Shown: piece by piece, positions 20,582 through 29,394 of the stretch | Layout: the number at the start of each line of letters is the position of its first letter | How positions within the stretch are numbered: the stretch's first letter is position 1 | NCBI RefSeq assembly: GCF_947498015.1 | Contig: NZ_CANMIR010000002.1 | Span: 1 to 64,000 of the forward strand | Reading direction: 5' to 3' | Length of the DNA stretch: 64,000 bases | Source: an uncultured Neptuniibacter sp. | GTDB taxonomy: Bacteria; Pseudomonadota; Gammaproteobacteria; Pseudomonadales; Balneatricaceae | Program-made: the position numbers and the translations under genes | Notes under the pieces: model-generated | What the model was told of the DNA's origin: nothing | The model's database searches: none | Seen by the model: only the letters and a program-made list of their open reading frames with translations

Positions 20582-21232
20582 TTATCTGAGATTCTGGTAA
20601 TCCTTCAACGCTCTTTGTGCCAATCGGGTTCCGCCTCTCCCCTGCCGCTCATAGTGCGCCAAAGTTATCTCAAGATAGCGTCGATGATCCGGCTGATCGA
20701 AGTTCCACATCTCGTTGCCCGTTGTGCTAATGGGTTTATTCGAGCACGCTGAAAGGTGAATAACTTCATAGAAGCGCTCCTTATCCTGCACGATCCTCTC
20801 TGCCAACAGGCCAAACCCCAACCTGGACATCTCCTGTCTAACCCAATAATTCTGTCGAACCGGACAGAGTAACAGGTCGATTGAGTGCTCCGGATTTTGC
20901 TGCAGAAGTGCTTCAACCAATTCAACCACCAGATCACCGCCAACACCTGCAATGATCATTAGTGGCCGGGGATTTTCCGAAGGAAGAGAGAGCAGTTTTA
21001 GATCCAAACAGTGCGCACTCCAGCGCCCCTGAATCTCTGCCAAAGCCCCCAAACGCAGACGTAATCGCTCTATCAGCTCAGGAACCTGATCAATAAAATT
21101 CAGTCGTGCCTGATGATGACGCATTAACAACGTCTCACCCAGATAACCATGATCACAGCAGCAATCCCAGATATCGGTATAGGAGGGCGAAACCATATCG
21201 GCAAGGGCAGATAAACGGGGAGATAAAGGCAC
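20582..21232 (-). CDS. TrmK-like tRNA (adenine-N1) methyltransferase
   Basis: This protein of about 216 aa belongs to the COG2384/TrmK family of class I SAM methyltransferases, whose characterised members methylate A22 of tRNA. The pattern LSPRLSALADMV then IWDCCCDHGYLGETLL is the family N-terminus and SAM-binding loop, in the usual DxGxDHxYL position but with cysteines. IIAGVGGDLVVELVEALL and LCPVRQNYWVRQEMSRLGF are also typical. I prefer a GTG start at 21232, preceded by AGGA, because the frame extended to 21319 adds 29 non-conserved residues. Substrate in this organism is inferred. Confidence 0.85.
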   Translation of the reverse strand: MPLSPRLSALADMVSPSYTDIWDCCCDHGYLGETLLMRHHQARLNFIDQVPELIERLRLRLGALAEIQGRWSAHCLDLKLLSLPSENPRPLMIIAGVGGDLVVELVEALLQQNPEHSIDLLLCPVRQNYWVRQEMSRLGFGLLAERIVQDKERFYEVIHLSACSNKPISTTGNEMWNFDQPDHRRYLEITLAHYERQGRGGTRLAQRALKDYQNLR

Positions 21233-21355
21233 GTAGATCGATCCTGTACAACTCCGCAAACAAGCGGTCACGATGAATTTCCAGCCATTATACACCCCAC
21301 CCTTAACAAGGGTGATCATTACCCGACAGCTACAGTTTAATAATCACTATCCAGC

Positions 21356-22045
21356 TTATCGGGCCGCTGCTTTATGTCCTATTGGCTCATCACTGCCCAC
21401 CGTCTGCGGAAGCAATTTGATCAGGTTTCTCGCTGAAGCTTCCACCACGGTTGTGAAATTGATCACTTTTTCACTCACGGTTTCCTCCGCGAGGATGAGC
21501 TCTTCCACTCCTTCCCAGGCTATCGATCCGGACGATGTATCCCAGATCTGAATAAACATACGTATATCTGCGTGCTTCGTCTGGAACAAGCGGTAGCCAA
21601 ATATACTGTAGCGACCTCTGCTACCCTGATTAAAACTCGCAAGATTAACCTGAATGACATAGCGCGCATTCACGGCAGAACCGATATCTGTCAGCGTATC
21701 CTGACTAAAAATTCCGGTCGTCTGATAATCCCTGAACATCTGCATATACTCATTAGCGAGCCCTGCATTATTGATCGCCCCCAATGATTGAGGCAGTGAA
21801 ATCTGTCGAATATCGGGTCTCTCCTCTTTGAGCACACGACCCACAATAAATGCCAATGCCTGTTTATCCTCTTCGCGCCCAGTAACGGTTGATGGACTGA
21901 TAAAGGCCAGCCCGTAGTTTGTCAGATCCCCGGAAGCCAGGTCGATCGATTGATGCTGCGCGGTGGAGTGGTTTTGCTGAAGTGAACACGCTGAAATGAT
22001 CATGAACGTAAGGCACGTTATCAACATGCGAAGCCAGACCATCAT
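21356..22045 (-). CDS. Hypothetical lipoprotein
   Basis: A start at 22045 gives MMVWLRMLITCLTFMIISAC, a lipoprotein signal peptide with lipobox IISAC; an in-frame start at 22087 would add 14 residues. The mature part (about 210 aa) is periplasmic. Its order of strands and helices (LAFISPSTV, ALAFIVGRVLKEERPDI, DIGSAVNARYVIQVNLASF, IQIWDTSSGSIAWEG) resembles the CsgG/LpoB-like fold of envelope lipoproteins, a weak structural impression rather than a family match. It is transcribed away from the large DUF6351-type gene. Confidence 0.8.
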   Translation of the reverse strand: MMVWLRMLITCLTFMIISACSLQQNHSTAQHQSIDLASGDLTNYGLAFISPSTVTGREEDKQALAFIVGRVLKEERPDIRQISLPQSLGAINNAGLANEYMQMFRDYQTTGIFSQDTLTDIGSAVNARYVIQVNLASFNQGSRGRYSIFGYRLFQTKHADIRMFIQIWDTSSGSIAWEGVEELILAEETVSEKVINFTTVVEASARNLIKLLPQTVGSDEPIGHKAAAR

Positions 22046-22248
22046 GCCTGACCACAGGTTTCTACCCCTCGAAATTATTCTGTCCATTGTTTACTCCCAT
22101 TGAATTGAGAGGACTGTCTGATCCTATCTAAAGAACAGAGTGATACTAAAAAGTTTAGATCTATTCTCAGAAATTGGATGAAGAAATTCGCGACAAGTTG
22201 CCTGAAAACACTATATTGAATATGAAGCTGCCAAAAGAGCATCCTGTT

Positions 22249-24591
22249 ATGCACAGCAGAATAAGCATCTGGCAGCAGGTAGGCAAAGCAACGGCAATAC
22301 TCGTTCTCCTGCTCGCTGCCGCTCTGTTTCTGGGATATATCGCATTAGATATGCTGATCAATCGTCCCGATGCCCCCAACCCGGTCCAGAAGATTCCACT
22401 GGGAGCGGAACAGCAATACAACCTCCCCTCGTATAAGGGATATCACCCGAGAGTGCTCTCACGGGCGGATGACCCATACCCTTACCCAATCGCTGTTGGG
22501 GAGGTGGGACCCCAGCAATCGCTCTACTCTATTCCTACGCAATATCCCTTCTATTGTCGCACTGAAGAATCAGATCTGGGCCAGCCCATCGTTGATAATC
22601 AGGAAGGGCTAGGGGTGCCTGTTTATCAGGAACAGGATGGCAAACAGCTTCTGGCAGGCTATAGCAAAGATTGTCTGCTACCCACTCAGGTGCGCTATTT
22701 TTATAAACCGAAAGATGAGGATAACTTCCTTGAGCTGATACCGGATCATGAAGAGATCGAACAACTCCAACTAGGTGATCAACAAGTGGATTTCATCGTT
22801 AGAGTTGAAACCGGCACCATCAACCGCTTCATCTACATGCTGGCAGCACTCGCTCCCAGATCCGCCGTGACCGCTGGAGACCAGAATCAGGTCGATCCCT
22901 CTCTCTGGAACCATAAACTGATCTACCAATTCAGAGGCGGGGTCGGTATAGGGAAAGTTCAGGGGCGCGTCTCACAGATCGACTTACTCAATCGCCGACT
23001 AGAACAGCTCAGGTTGGGCTATGGCATCGCCTACTCTTCTGCGAACCAAACCTCAAACCATTACAACATCTGGCTTGCCGAAGAAACCGCAGCCCGCGTT
23101 AAAAGACAATTTTCCGCCCGTTACGGTGAACCACGTTATACCATCGGAATCGGCGGTTCGGGAGGTGCGATCCAACAGTATTTGATTGCGCAAAATCATC
23201 CAGGTCTGATTGATGCAGCCATCGCACTTTACGCCTACCCCGATATGATCACCCAAACAACCTATGTATTTGACTGTGAACTGCTGGAATATTATTTCGA
23301 TGTACAGGACGGCTCAAACCCCCGGTGGCGGGACTGGTCACAACGTAGTTTGATTGAAGGACTCAACGCTGCCAATGGCGATTTTACTGTTCGATCACTA
23401 CTGCATAATCTGGCACTCATATTTCACCAGCAAAAACCACACTTCAATAGTGAGAGTAACGAATGTGTCAGAGCCTGGCGAGGCCTTACCCCTCTGGTGA
23501 ATAACCCCCGCTATATCTATCACGCCGGACGGTATAGTCAGCAGGTTTTACAGCAGTCCCAGTGGAGTTATTGGGATGATATGAAATATATTCTGGGGAC
23601 TAACGCTCAGGGTTTTGCCAGACAGACATGGGACAATGTCGGTGTTCAGTACGGTTTATCCGCTTTGGTCGAGAATAAAATTACAGTAGAAGAGTTTCTC
23701 AATCTTAATGCCCGGGTCGGGAGCTGGAAGCCACCAGAACAGATGCAACCGGAGCAATACTGGAAGTTCACTGGAATAAACGGGATCAAAGGCCTGCTCA
23801 ACTTCTCTCCCTGGGGTCAGCACAACATGAACCTGAGCCCGGATAGTGGTCATACCCCGGCAAAACGTCACTCCGCTGACCTCAACGCTATCGCAGCGGC
23901 CTATCGTTCAGGACAGGTCTTTATGGGATATGCCGATATCCCCATCATCGATCTGCGTCACTACCTCGACAATGAACTCGATATGCACCATAGCTTTGCA
24001 TCATTCTCAGCGCGACAACGTATGATCGAAGGTCAGGGCTCAGCAGCAAATCAACTGATCTGGATGACAGCAGAACCTCATAATCCCGTTCCTGAGGCCT
24101 TTCAGTTGCTGGATCTGTGGCTAAACAACATAGAAAACGCTCCTCACCTCGACGCGGCTGATGCTCGCCCGGAAAGCGCGCATGACAGCTGTTTTGATGC
24201 AAACGGAACATTGATCAGTTCAGGTCCTCAGGTGTGGGATGGCCCGTGGAACAAAAAACCTGAAGGGGATTGCAGCACGATCTACCCTACGTTTAGAGAA
24301 TCAAGAATGGTTGCAGGAGCACCGATCACCGGCGATCATTTTAAGTGTCAGCTCCAAAGCATCGAAAGCGCCGTTGATAAAGGAGTATATGGGCCGGTTG
24401 ATATCACCCCTTATCAAAATCGGCTACAAGCGATATTTCCAGAAGGTGTTTGCGACTATAGCCTGCCCGGCTTAGGTAAACCTGCCAATATCATGCATAG
24501 CAGCGCAACAGCAGAGGTACTGAAACTACCAAGTCAGCCACCACTGGTTCAATCCGCACATTCACCATTAAAGATGAAGCCCTCAGGTTAA
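22249..24591 (+). CDS. DUF6351-type exported alpha/beta-hydrolase-like protein
   Basis: This protein of about 780 aa is predicted to be anchored by one N-terminal membrane helix (ATAILVLLLAAALFLGYIALDML) with the bulk in the periplasm. Residues in IGIGGSGGAIQQYLIAQ form a G-x-S-G-G nucleophile-elbow-like turn, and a later block ends in conserved-looking D and H motifs (IIDLRHYLDNELDMHHSF). The overall pattern resembles the DUF6351 family, for which I know no proven substrate. Several cysteines could form disulphides, as expected outside the cytoplasm. The start is uncertain: TTG at 22174, ATG at 22222 and ATG at 22249 are all in frame. Confidence in the family is moderate. Confidence 0.8.
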   Translation: MHSRISIWQQVGKATAILVLLLAAALFLGYIALDMLINRPDAPNPVQKIPLGAEQQYNLPSYKGYHPRVLSRADDPYPYPIAVGEVGPQQSLYSIPTQYPFYCRTEESDLGQPIVDNQEGLGVPVYQEQDGKQLLAGYSKDCLLPTQVRYFYKPKDEDNFLELIPDHEEIEQLQLGDQQVDFIVRVETGTINRFIYMLAALAPRSAVTAGDQNQVDPSLWNHKLIYQFRGGVGIGKVQGRVSQIDLLNRRLEQLRLGYGIAYSSANQTSNHYNIWLAEETAARVKRQFSARYGEPRYTIGIGGSGGAIQQYLIAQNHPGLIDAAIALYAYPDMITQTTYVFDCELLEYYFDVQDGSNPRWRDWSQRSLIEGLNAANGDFTVRSLLHNLALIFHQQKPHFNSESNECVRAWRGLTPLVNNPRYIYHAGRYSQQVLQQSQWSYWDDMKYILGTNAQGFARQTWDNVGVQYGLSALVENKITVEEFLNLNARVGSWKPPEQMQPEQYWKFTGINGIKGLLNFSPWGQHNMNLSPDSGHTPAKRHSADLNAIAAAYRSGQVFMGYADIPIIDLRHYLDNELDMHHSFASFSARQRMIEGQGSAANQLIWMTAEPHNPVPEAFQLLDLWLNNIENAPHLDAADARPESAHDSCFDANGTLISSGPQVWDGPWNKKPEGDCSTIYPTFRESRMVAGAPITGDHFKCQLQSIESAVDKGVYGPVDITPYQNRLQAIFPEGVCDYSLPGLGKPANIMHSSATAEVLKLPSQPPLVQSAHSPLKMKPSG

Positions 24592-24600
24592 CAACCCCAC

Positions 24601-25374
24601 CTATTCGACAGGCTTACGAAATTTCAGGGTAAAACGGTCGCTGAACTTATCGATAGAGGGGTGAACCGAGTCATAGATAAGGCCATCCTCTGCCCGAGCA
24701 TGCAGATCCGACCAGGCCTCCAACTCAAATCCGGCATCCAGTGCCTCTTTAATAATTCTGACCGGATCCACACGGCGCCAGCGCTCTACAGCATAGGGTT
24801 CCATATGACGACGGGTATGGTCGATCACACCGTAAATTCCGCCAGGCTTCAGCGATTTAAAAACCTCATGATTCAGCAGCATCCGACTTTGTGGCGTCAT
24901 GTTGTGCATATTTCTGAAGGTAAGCACCATATCCAGATCAGTAAGGCCAAACTCAATTTTGTCGTAAAAACGAATGAACTTATGCATTCGTGAACGCTGC
25001 CAGATATGATTGTCATCACTCACATAACGGAGGTGCCCCTGCCCCCAGATCTTCACGGTTTCATCCATAAAGTTGAGTCCCATCGCCAGATGTAACTCAC
25101 CTTTCTCCTTCAGAACGCTACCGAGAATTTTGGTATACCAGCCGCCTCCCGGAAACAGCTCAAGGACGCGCATATCCTCTTTCAAACCAAAAAAGGTCAA
25201 GGTCTCCAGCGGCTTACGCCGACTATCGCGCTGTTTATCAGCCTCCGTGCGAACACTCCCTTTAAGGGCCTGTTCGATCTTATGGATCGTTGCATCCTTA
25301 TGAGTTTCCGCAAACGCAATCGTAGGCAGTGAGAGACTTAAAAAGAGCAGGACAATTCGACAGAGCATTTTCAT
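24601..25374 (-). CDS. Exported class I SAM methyltransferase-fold protein (COG4798-type)
   Basis: This 257-aa protein has a clear cleavable signal peptide (MKMLCRIVLLFLSLSLPTIAFA, given as N-terminus only) followed by a Rossmann methyltransferase domain. The SAM loop is MRVLELFPGGGWYTKILG, with LTDLDMVLTFRNMHNM and LKPGGIYGVIDHTRR as later motifs. It resembles the COG4798 family of predicted methyltransferases, known for carrying signal peptides. SAM is not expected in the periplasm, so either the signal is not used for export or the fold has another role. It lies tail-to-tail with the DUF6351-type gene. Confidence 0.87.
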   Translation of the reverse strand: MKMLCRIVLLFLSLSLPTIAFAETHKDATIHKIEQALKGSVRTEADKQRDSRRKPLETLTFFGLKEDMRVLELFPGGGWYTKILGSVLKEKGELHLAMGLNFMDETVKIWGQGHLRYVSDDNHIWQRSRMHKFIRFYDKIEFGLTDLDMVLTFRNMHNMTPQSRMLLNHEVFKSLKPGGIYGVIDHTRRHMEPYAVERWRRVDPVRIIKEALDAGFELEAWSDLHARAEDGLIYDSVHPSIDKFSDRFTLKFRKPVE

Positions 25375-25429
25375 AACCAACCACCATAAAAGTAAACAAG
25401 AAGAGCGATCATGCTAGAAAGCATAGCAC

Positions 25430-26356
25430 TCATCGATCACAGGCCTCCTCTTTGAGGCAGTGGCGAAATTGATCGATCAACCAGCGCACTCCAACATCGA
25501 CACTCTGAAGTGGGTGCCAGTATGCAGTTAGATAGATCTCATGATTAGGTTCCTCTAGCGGCACCCAGGTGAGCTGGTCGGTTACATAATGCTGGGCCAC
25601 GCGTTCCGAAACAGGCACAATCCAATCGGTTTCCATCAGGATTCGCGTGGTGGCGCCGAACCCATTGACCGTTAACGCTACATCCCGTTTAAGCCCATGT
25701 TTTGAAAGATAGTGATCGATATAGCCCTGACCATCACCAAGCATTGTGATTCTCACCTGAGGGTAGCTGGCAAAATCTTTTAATCGGGCAAATGGCTCAT
25801 TAACAATCGGATGACGATGGTTTGCCAAAACACCGAAACGCTCCTGCCCCCAGAAGGTACGCTTCAGGTCCAGAGGCTCTCCGGGCCAGTTGGCAATCCC
25901 GGTAATCAGGTCTAACTGCCCCGACAGTAAAGCCTCACGTGGATTATCCGGCTGCAGTTTCATCACGAAGCTGACACGCCAATCCTGCTCCCGTGCTAAC
26001 TTAATTAACTGTGGCAATACCACTAACTCAAAATGGGGATTAGAAGCGATTCTGAAGATACGCTCATCCGCACAGGGATCAAAACGTCCACTATCACTGA
26101 TCGCATCATCTAATAGTTTCAGCGCACTGAGAATCGGTTCGGCCAGTTGCTGAGCACGCAGACTGGGAAGCATTTTGCCATCCTGCAGCGAAAACAGTGG
26201 GTCTCCTAACTGCTTCCGAAGGCGTTTAAGTGCATGGCTGGTCGCAGGCTGTGAAAGATGCAACATCTCTGCGGTTTTAGAGACTGACTGGCTTTTCCAT
26301 AGGCAGGCAAACAGCCTGAGCAGGTTCAGATCGATCTGATGAAGATTAGTATGCAT
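25430..26356 (-). CDS. LysR-family transcriptional regulator
   Basis: A 308-aa LysR regulator. The start at 26356 (MHTNLHQIDLNLLRLFACLW) matches the family; the frame can be extended to a TTG at 26386 inside a palindrome, which is unlikely. The winged helix-turn-helix (residues about 10-65, SVSKTAEMLHLSQPATSHALKRL) is followed by a two-lobed effector domain. It is divergent from an EamA transporter. The intergenic palindrome at 26374-26394 has the T-N11-A form of LysR operators, so it probably controls the transporter and itself. Confidence 0.95.
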   Translation of the reverse strand: MHTNLHQIDLNLLRLFACLWKSQSVSKTAEMLHLSQPATSHALKRLRKQLGDPLFSLQDGKMLPSLRAQQLAEPILSALKLLDDAISDSGRFDPCADERIFRIASNPHFELVVLPQLIKLAREQDWRVSFVMKLQPDNPREALLSGQLDLITGIANWPGEPLDLKRTFWGQERFGVLANHRHPIVNEPFARLKDFASYPQVRITMLGDGQGYIDHYLSKHGLKRDVALTVNGFGATTRILMETDWIVPVSERVAQHYVTDQLTWVPLEEPNHEIYLTAYWHPLQSVDVGVRWLIDQFRHCLKEEACDR

Positions 26357-26373
26357 ATAATGAATACACCAAT

Positions 26374-26394
26374 TAATTAAATGCAATTTAATTA
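26374..26394. promoter_or_regulatory. Putative LysR operator
   Basis: TAATTAAAT (26374-26382) and ATTTAATTA (26386-26394) form a perfect 9-bp inverted repeat with spacer GCA, containing T-N11-A. It lies 17 bases from the LysR start and 49 from the transporter start, where an autoregulatory site is expected. Confidence 0.65.
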
Positions 26395-26443
26395 TATCAA
26401 CTTTTCAGCCATTATCCGTCATACACTTAGATAAAGGATCAAT

Positions 26444-27379
26444 ATGGCAACTGTCACTCAAGCGCGCTCAGCAACTCTACTCTACCTTCTCGTTATCAGT
26501 AGCTCTTATCCTCTGGCCACTTGGCTGGCCGACAGAGTAGACCCGCTTATGACCGTATTGTCCCGATTCTGGATAGCCAGTGCCGTTCTGTTCCTGATTT
26601 ACATCTTCACGAAACAGAGGCTGCCCTCACTACCGAAGGGCAGTGAATGGTGGAGAATCCTGTTGCTGGCAGCCCCCTTAGCGCTGTACTTCATATCCAC
26701 ATTCAGCGCGGCTAAAACACAGTCGCCCGTTGTGCTCGCGGTGCTGTTTACCGTGGCACCACTGACACCGGTATTGGTTGGCTTTCTCCGCAAGCAGAAT
26801 GCATCGCTCCAGATCATTATCGCAATGTTTCTGGGGGCATCTGCCGCAGTTTATCTGGCCCTATCCCGTGGGAGTACGAATCTTGGAGATACACAGATAG
26901 ATAGCTGGTTGTTGATCTACTGCCTCAGCTGCCTGCTATTTACTGCAAACCCTGCGCTTATCAAGAATTTCGGTAGCGGTATGCCACTACTTTGGCGTAG
27001 TTTTTGGATACTGCTGCTCTCAGGCATCATTATGCTGATGATGACCTGTATCAGCAGTGTATTTAATCTGGGTCTGATCGACACCTCAGTGCCTGATCTC
27101 AATGGATGGTTCGTTCTGATCTGGATCGGTATTATCTGCACCGCGATACCGATGTTTCTCTACCAGTATGCCGCTCATACACTGAATACCGTTGAGATGG
27201 GAGGATGGCATTACGCTTTGCCTGTACTGGTCATGATTCAACAGACCATCTGGCTACAGGGCTCCCTTTCCTCGGGAGAGGTGGGGGCCTCTATGGTGAT
27301 TACACTCGCATTACTTCTGTTAACTGTTCCGCTATCGAAGTTTAGCAACTCTCGGGCAGCTCTCTCTCTATCGAGGTAG
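26444..27379 (+). CDS. EamA/DMT-family transporter
   Basis: A 311-aa inner-membrane protein with about ten hydrophobic helices in two similar halves, typical of the drug/metabolite transporter superfamily (RhaT/RarD/EamA). The first half starts LLYLLVISSSYPLATWLADRV; the second contains PMFLYQYAAHTLNTVEMGGWHY. The substrate cannot be predicted. Its divergent LysR neighbour and the shared palindrome point to substrate-inducible expression. A strong terminator follows. Confidence 0.92.
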   Translation: MATVTQARSATLLYLLVISSSYPLATWLADRVDPLMTVLSRFWIASAVLFLIYIFTKQRLPSLPKGSEWWRILLLAAPLALYFISTFSAAKTQSPVVLAVLFTVAPLTPVLVGFLRKQNASLQIIIAMFLGASAAVYLALSRGSTNLGDTQIDSWLLIYCLSCLLFTANPALIKNFGSGMPLLWRSFWILLLSGIIMLMMTCISSVFNLGLIDTSVPDLNGWFVLIWIGIICTAIPMFLYQYAAHTLNTVEMGGWHYALPVLVMIQQTIWLQGSLSSGEVGASMVITLALLLLTVPLSKFSNSRAALSLSR

Positions 27380-27399
27380 ATCACCCACCTGATCAGATG

Positions 27400-27433
27400 A
27401 AAAAGGGCTGCTGGATAACCAACAGCCCTTTTT
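27400..27433. terminator. Bidirectional terminator
   Basis: AAAAAGGGCTG (27400-27410) pairs perfectly with CAGCCCTTTTT (27423-27433). Flanking A and T runs let it stop both the plus-strand transporter and the minus-strand chemoreceptor. Confidence 0.93.
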
Positions 27434-27437
27434 CATA

Positions 27438-29135
27438 TTAAGTTTTAAGTTCAGAAAGCATCTCATTCAACTGGGACAGTTCCTGGCTAATCCGTCCATT
27501 CTCTTCTGCTGTCTGCTCGGCACTGCTGTTGGTGCGATCAGCATATTCAGAGATCGCTGAGATATTGTTATGGATATCGGACACAGCCTGAGATTGTTGT
27601 TCCGATGCCGCCGCGATCTGCGAATTCATCGTAGCGATACCCTCGACGGCACTGCTGGCGGCGGTTAATTCAGTGGCTGTTTTATGCGCCTGTTCGATAC
27701 ACATATCCGCATTAGTACGGCCTCTCTGCATCGCTTCTACCGCACTTAAAGTACCACCTTGCAGATTTTCGAGCAGCTCTTGGATATCCTCAGTGGATGA
27801 CTGAGTTCGCTGCGATAATGCCCGCACCTCATCAGCAACAACAGCAAAGCCACGACCAGATTCCCCAGCTCGGGCAGCCTCGATTGCCGCATTTAACGCC
27901 AAGAGATTTGTCTGTTCGGCGATCCCACGAATGCCTCCCAGAACCTCACCAATTCGGTTTGTCTCTTCTGCCAGGCTTTTAAGCTCCTCGGTTGCACTTT
28001 CCACATCCTGACTGAGTCGTAAAATCACATTCTGACTCTGCTCAGCCGCTTGCTTCCCGACCTGCACCTTAGACAGCACCTCTTGCCCCAGAGACGCAGC
28101 CCCTTCCGTTGATTGCACAACCTCAGCCACGCTTCCACTCATCTCAGCCACAGACGATGCGACATCATGCGTTTCACGCATCTGCTGCTGTACCAGATCA
28201 CGGGTCGCTTCCATAACCACCACACTGTTTTCGGAACGCTGAACCAGACTATCAGAGCTACCCCGAATCGTAACGATCATCTTAGCCAGCTTGGCCATCA
28301 GTGTATTGAATGCCTGAGCAGTTTCAGCGGTCTCCCTTGGACCTGAAACGGGTAACCTTACGGTCAGATCACCATCACTGCCCGATAGTTTCTGCAGCTG
28401 ATCACGGATCTCTTCAATCGGCTGGGTGATTGCACGCGCTAATAATGCGGCTACCAACAACCCTATAATAAGCGCAGCAATAAATATTGCAGAGATCATA
28501 TTCTGAGCCGCTATCTCATCATGCTCTGCACGGCGTGTCGCTTCCAGTGTGAACGTCTGAATCTGAGCCAGAGCATCCACCAGTTCATGGTCAATCTTAT
28601 CTTCCAGGGCAATAACCTCATCTGTTGCCCCCATAATCTGAAGCACATCGCCCTGACGAACTTGATTGAGTAGCAACTGAGCTTTCTGCTCATAGGCTTT
28701 GTGCTCAATACTGATATTTTTAACGGTTTGCAGCAGAGATCTAAACTGTTCTTCCACCTCAACCGAATGAGTCTTCTGCACCGCATCCGCAACAAGGGTC
28801 TCAATCGCCACTAACTCATTTGAGACTTTCATAGAGATGGAGTTAAATGCATCCACAACCTTCTCGATCTGGCCGTTACCCTCATTTGTTAACTGGCTGG
28901 CCAGCGCTAACGCTAAACTACGCTCAAAAAGAATACTTTGCTCTAACTGATGTTGAGTCACATTTGAGAGTGCATTGGAGATAGGAATATCCTCTTCTGC
29001 AATATCAATTAACTCAATACCGATCTTATTCATCTGAAAAAGAGCAACGCCCCCAATCAGTGCAATTAATATGAGGTTTATTGCCGCCAGAAGATAGATC
29101 CGAGCAGAAATTTTAAGGGTAGTTATGAACTGCAT
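27438..29135 (-). CDS. Methyl-accepting chemotaxis protein
   Basis: A 565-aa transmembrane chemoreceptor. The start at 29135 ([16 protein letters not shown]) follows GGAGT; a longer frame to 29159 adds eight residues. Membrane helix one is about 12-32, then a four-helix periplasmic sensor of about 150 residues, helix two ([21 protein letters not shown], about 190-212), a HAMP domain and the long signalling coiled coil. The hairpin tip carries the conserved [27 protein letters not shown] signature (partly quoted). No C-terminal pentapeptide tether is seen. The ligand is unknown. A perfect 13-bp inverted repeat lies 49 bases upstream. Confidence 0.96.
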   Translation of the reverse strand: MQFITTLKISARIYLLAAINLILIALIGGVALFQMNKIGIELIDIAEEDIPISNALSNVTQHQLEQSILFERSLALALASQLTNEGNGQIEKVVDAFNSISMKVSNELVAIETLVADAVQKTHSVEVEEQFRSLLQTVKNISIEHKAYEQKAQLLLNQVRQGDVLQIMGATDEVIALEDKIDHELVDALAQIQTFTLEATRRAEHDEIAAQNMISAIFIAALIIGLLVAALLARAITQPIEEIRDQLQKLSGSDGDLTVRLPVSGPRETAETAQAFNTLMAKLAKMIVTIRGSSDSLVQRSENSVVVMEATRDLVQQQMRETHDVASSVAEMSGSVAEVVQSTEGAASLGQEVLSKVQVGKQAAEQSQNVILRLSQDVESATEELKSLAEETNRIGEVLGGIRGIAEQTNLLALNAAIEAARAGESGRGFAVVADEVRALSQRTQSSTEDIQELLENLQGGTLSAVEAMQRGRTNADMCIEQAHKTATELTAASSAVEGIATMNSQIAAASEQQSQAVSDIHNNISAISEYADRTNSSAEQTAEENGRISQELSQLNEMLSELKT

Positions 29136-29183
29136 ATTCACTCCATGTGCTAGAGGCAACTCTCTGAAGCCGACTCATAAAAC

Positions 29184-29222
29184 CTTACAAATAACCTTTA
29201 AAAACAAATGGTTATTTGTAAG
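29184..29222. promoter_or_regulatory. Perfect 13-bp inverted repeat upstream of the chemoreceptor
   Basis: CTTACAAATAACC (29184-29196) and GGTTATTTGTAAG (29210-29222) are exact complements separated by 13 AT-rich bases. The site sits 49-87 bases upstream of the chemoreceptor ATG. Without a T-run it is more likely a regulator-binding site or a leader hairpin than a terminator. Confidence 0.7.
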
Positions 29223-29345
29223 ATTATCAATTTAGACCTAATTCTATGGAAAATATAACAGAACGATATTAATAGGCAATGACAACAACTGGATGCCTCC
29301 CACAATAAACACGGGATCCAACGCTACTGATCAGATAATTCAGAC

Positions 29346-29375
29346 AACAAAAAAGGGAGCTGAACGCTCCCTTTA
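29346..29375 (-). terminator. Terminator of the aldehyde dehydrogenase gene
   Basis: On the minus strand AAAGGGAGC and GCTCCCTTT (stem over 29352-29374) with a 5-base loop are followed by a T-rich run. It lies 20 bases after the aldehyde dehydrogenase stop codon. Confidence 0.92.
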
Positions 29376-29394
29376 ATAATCCACTAAGAACAGC

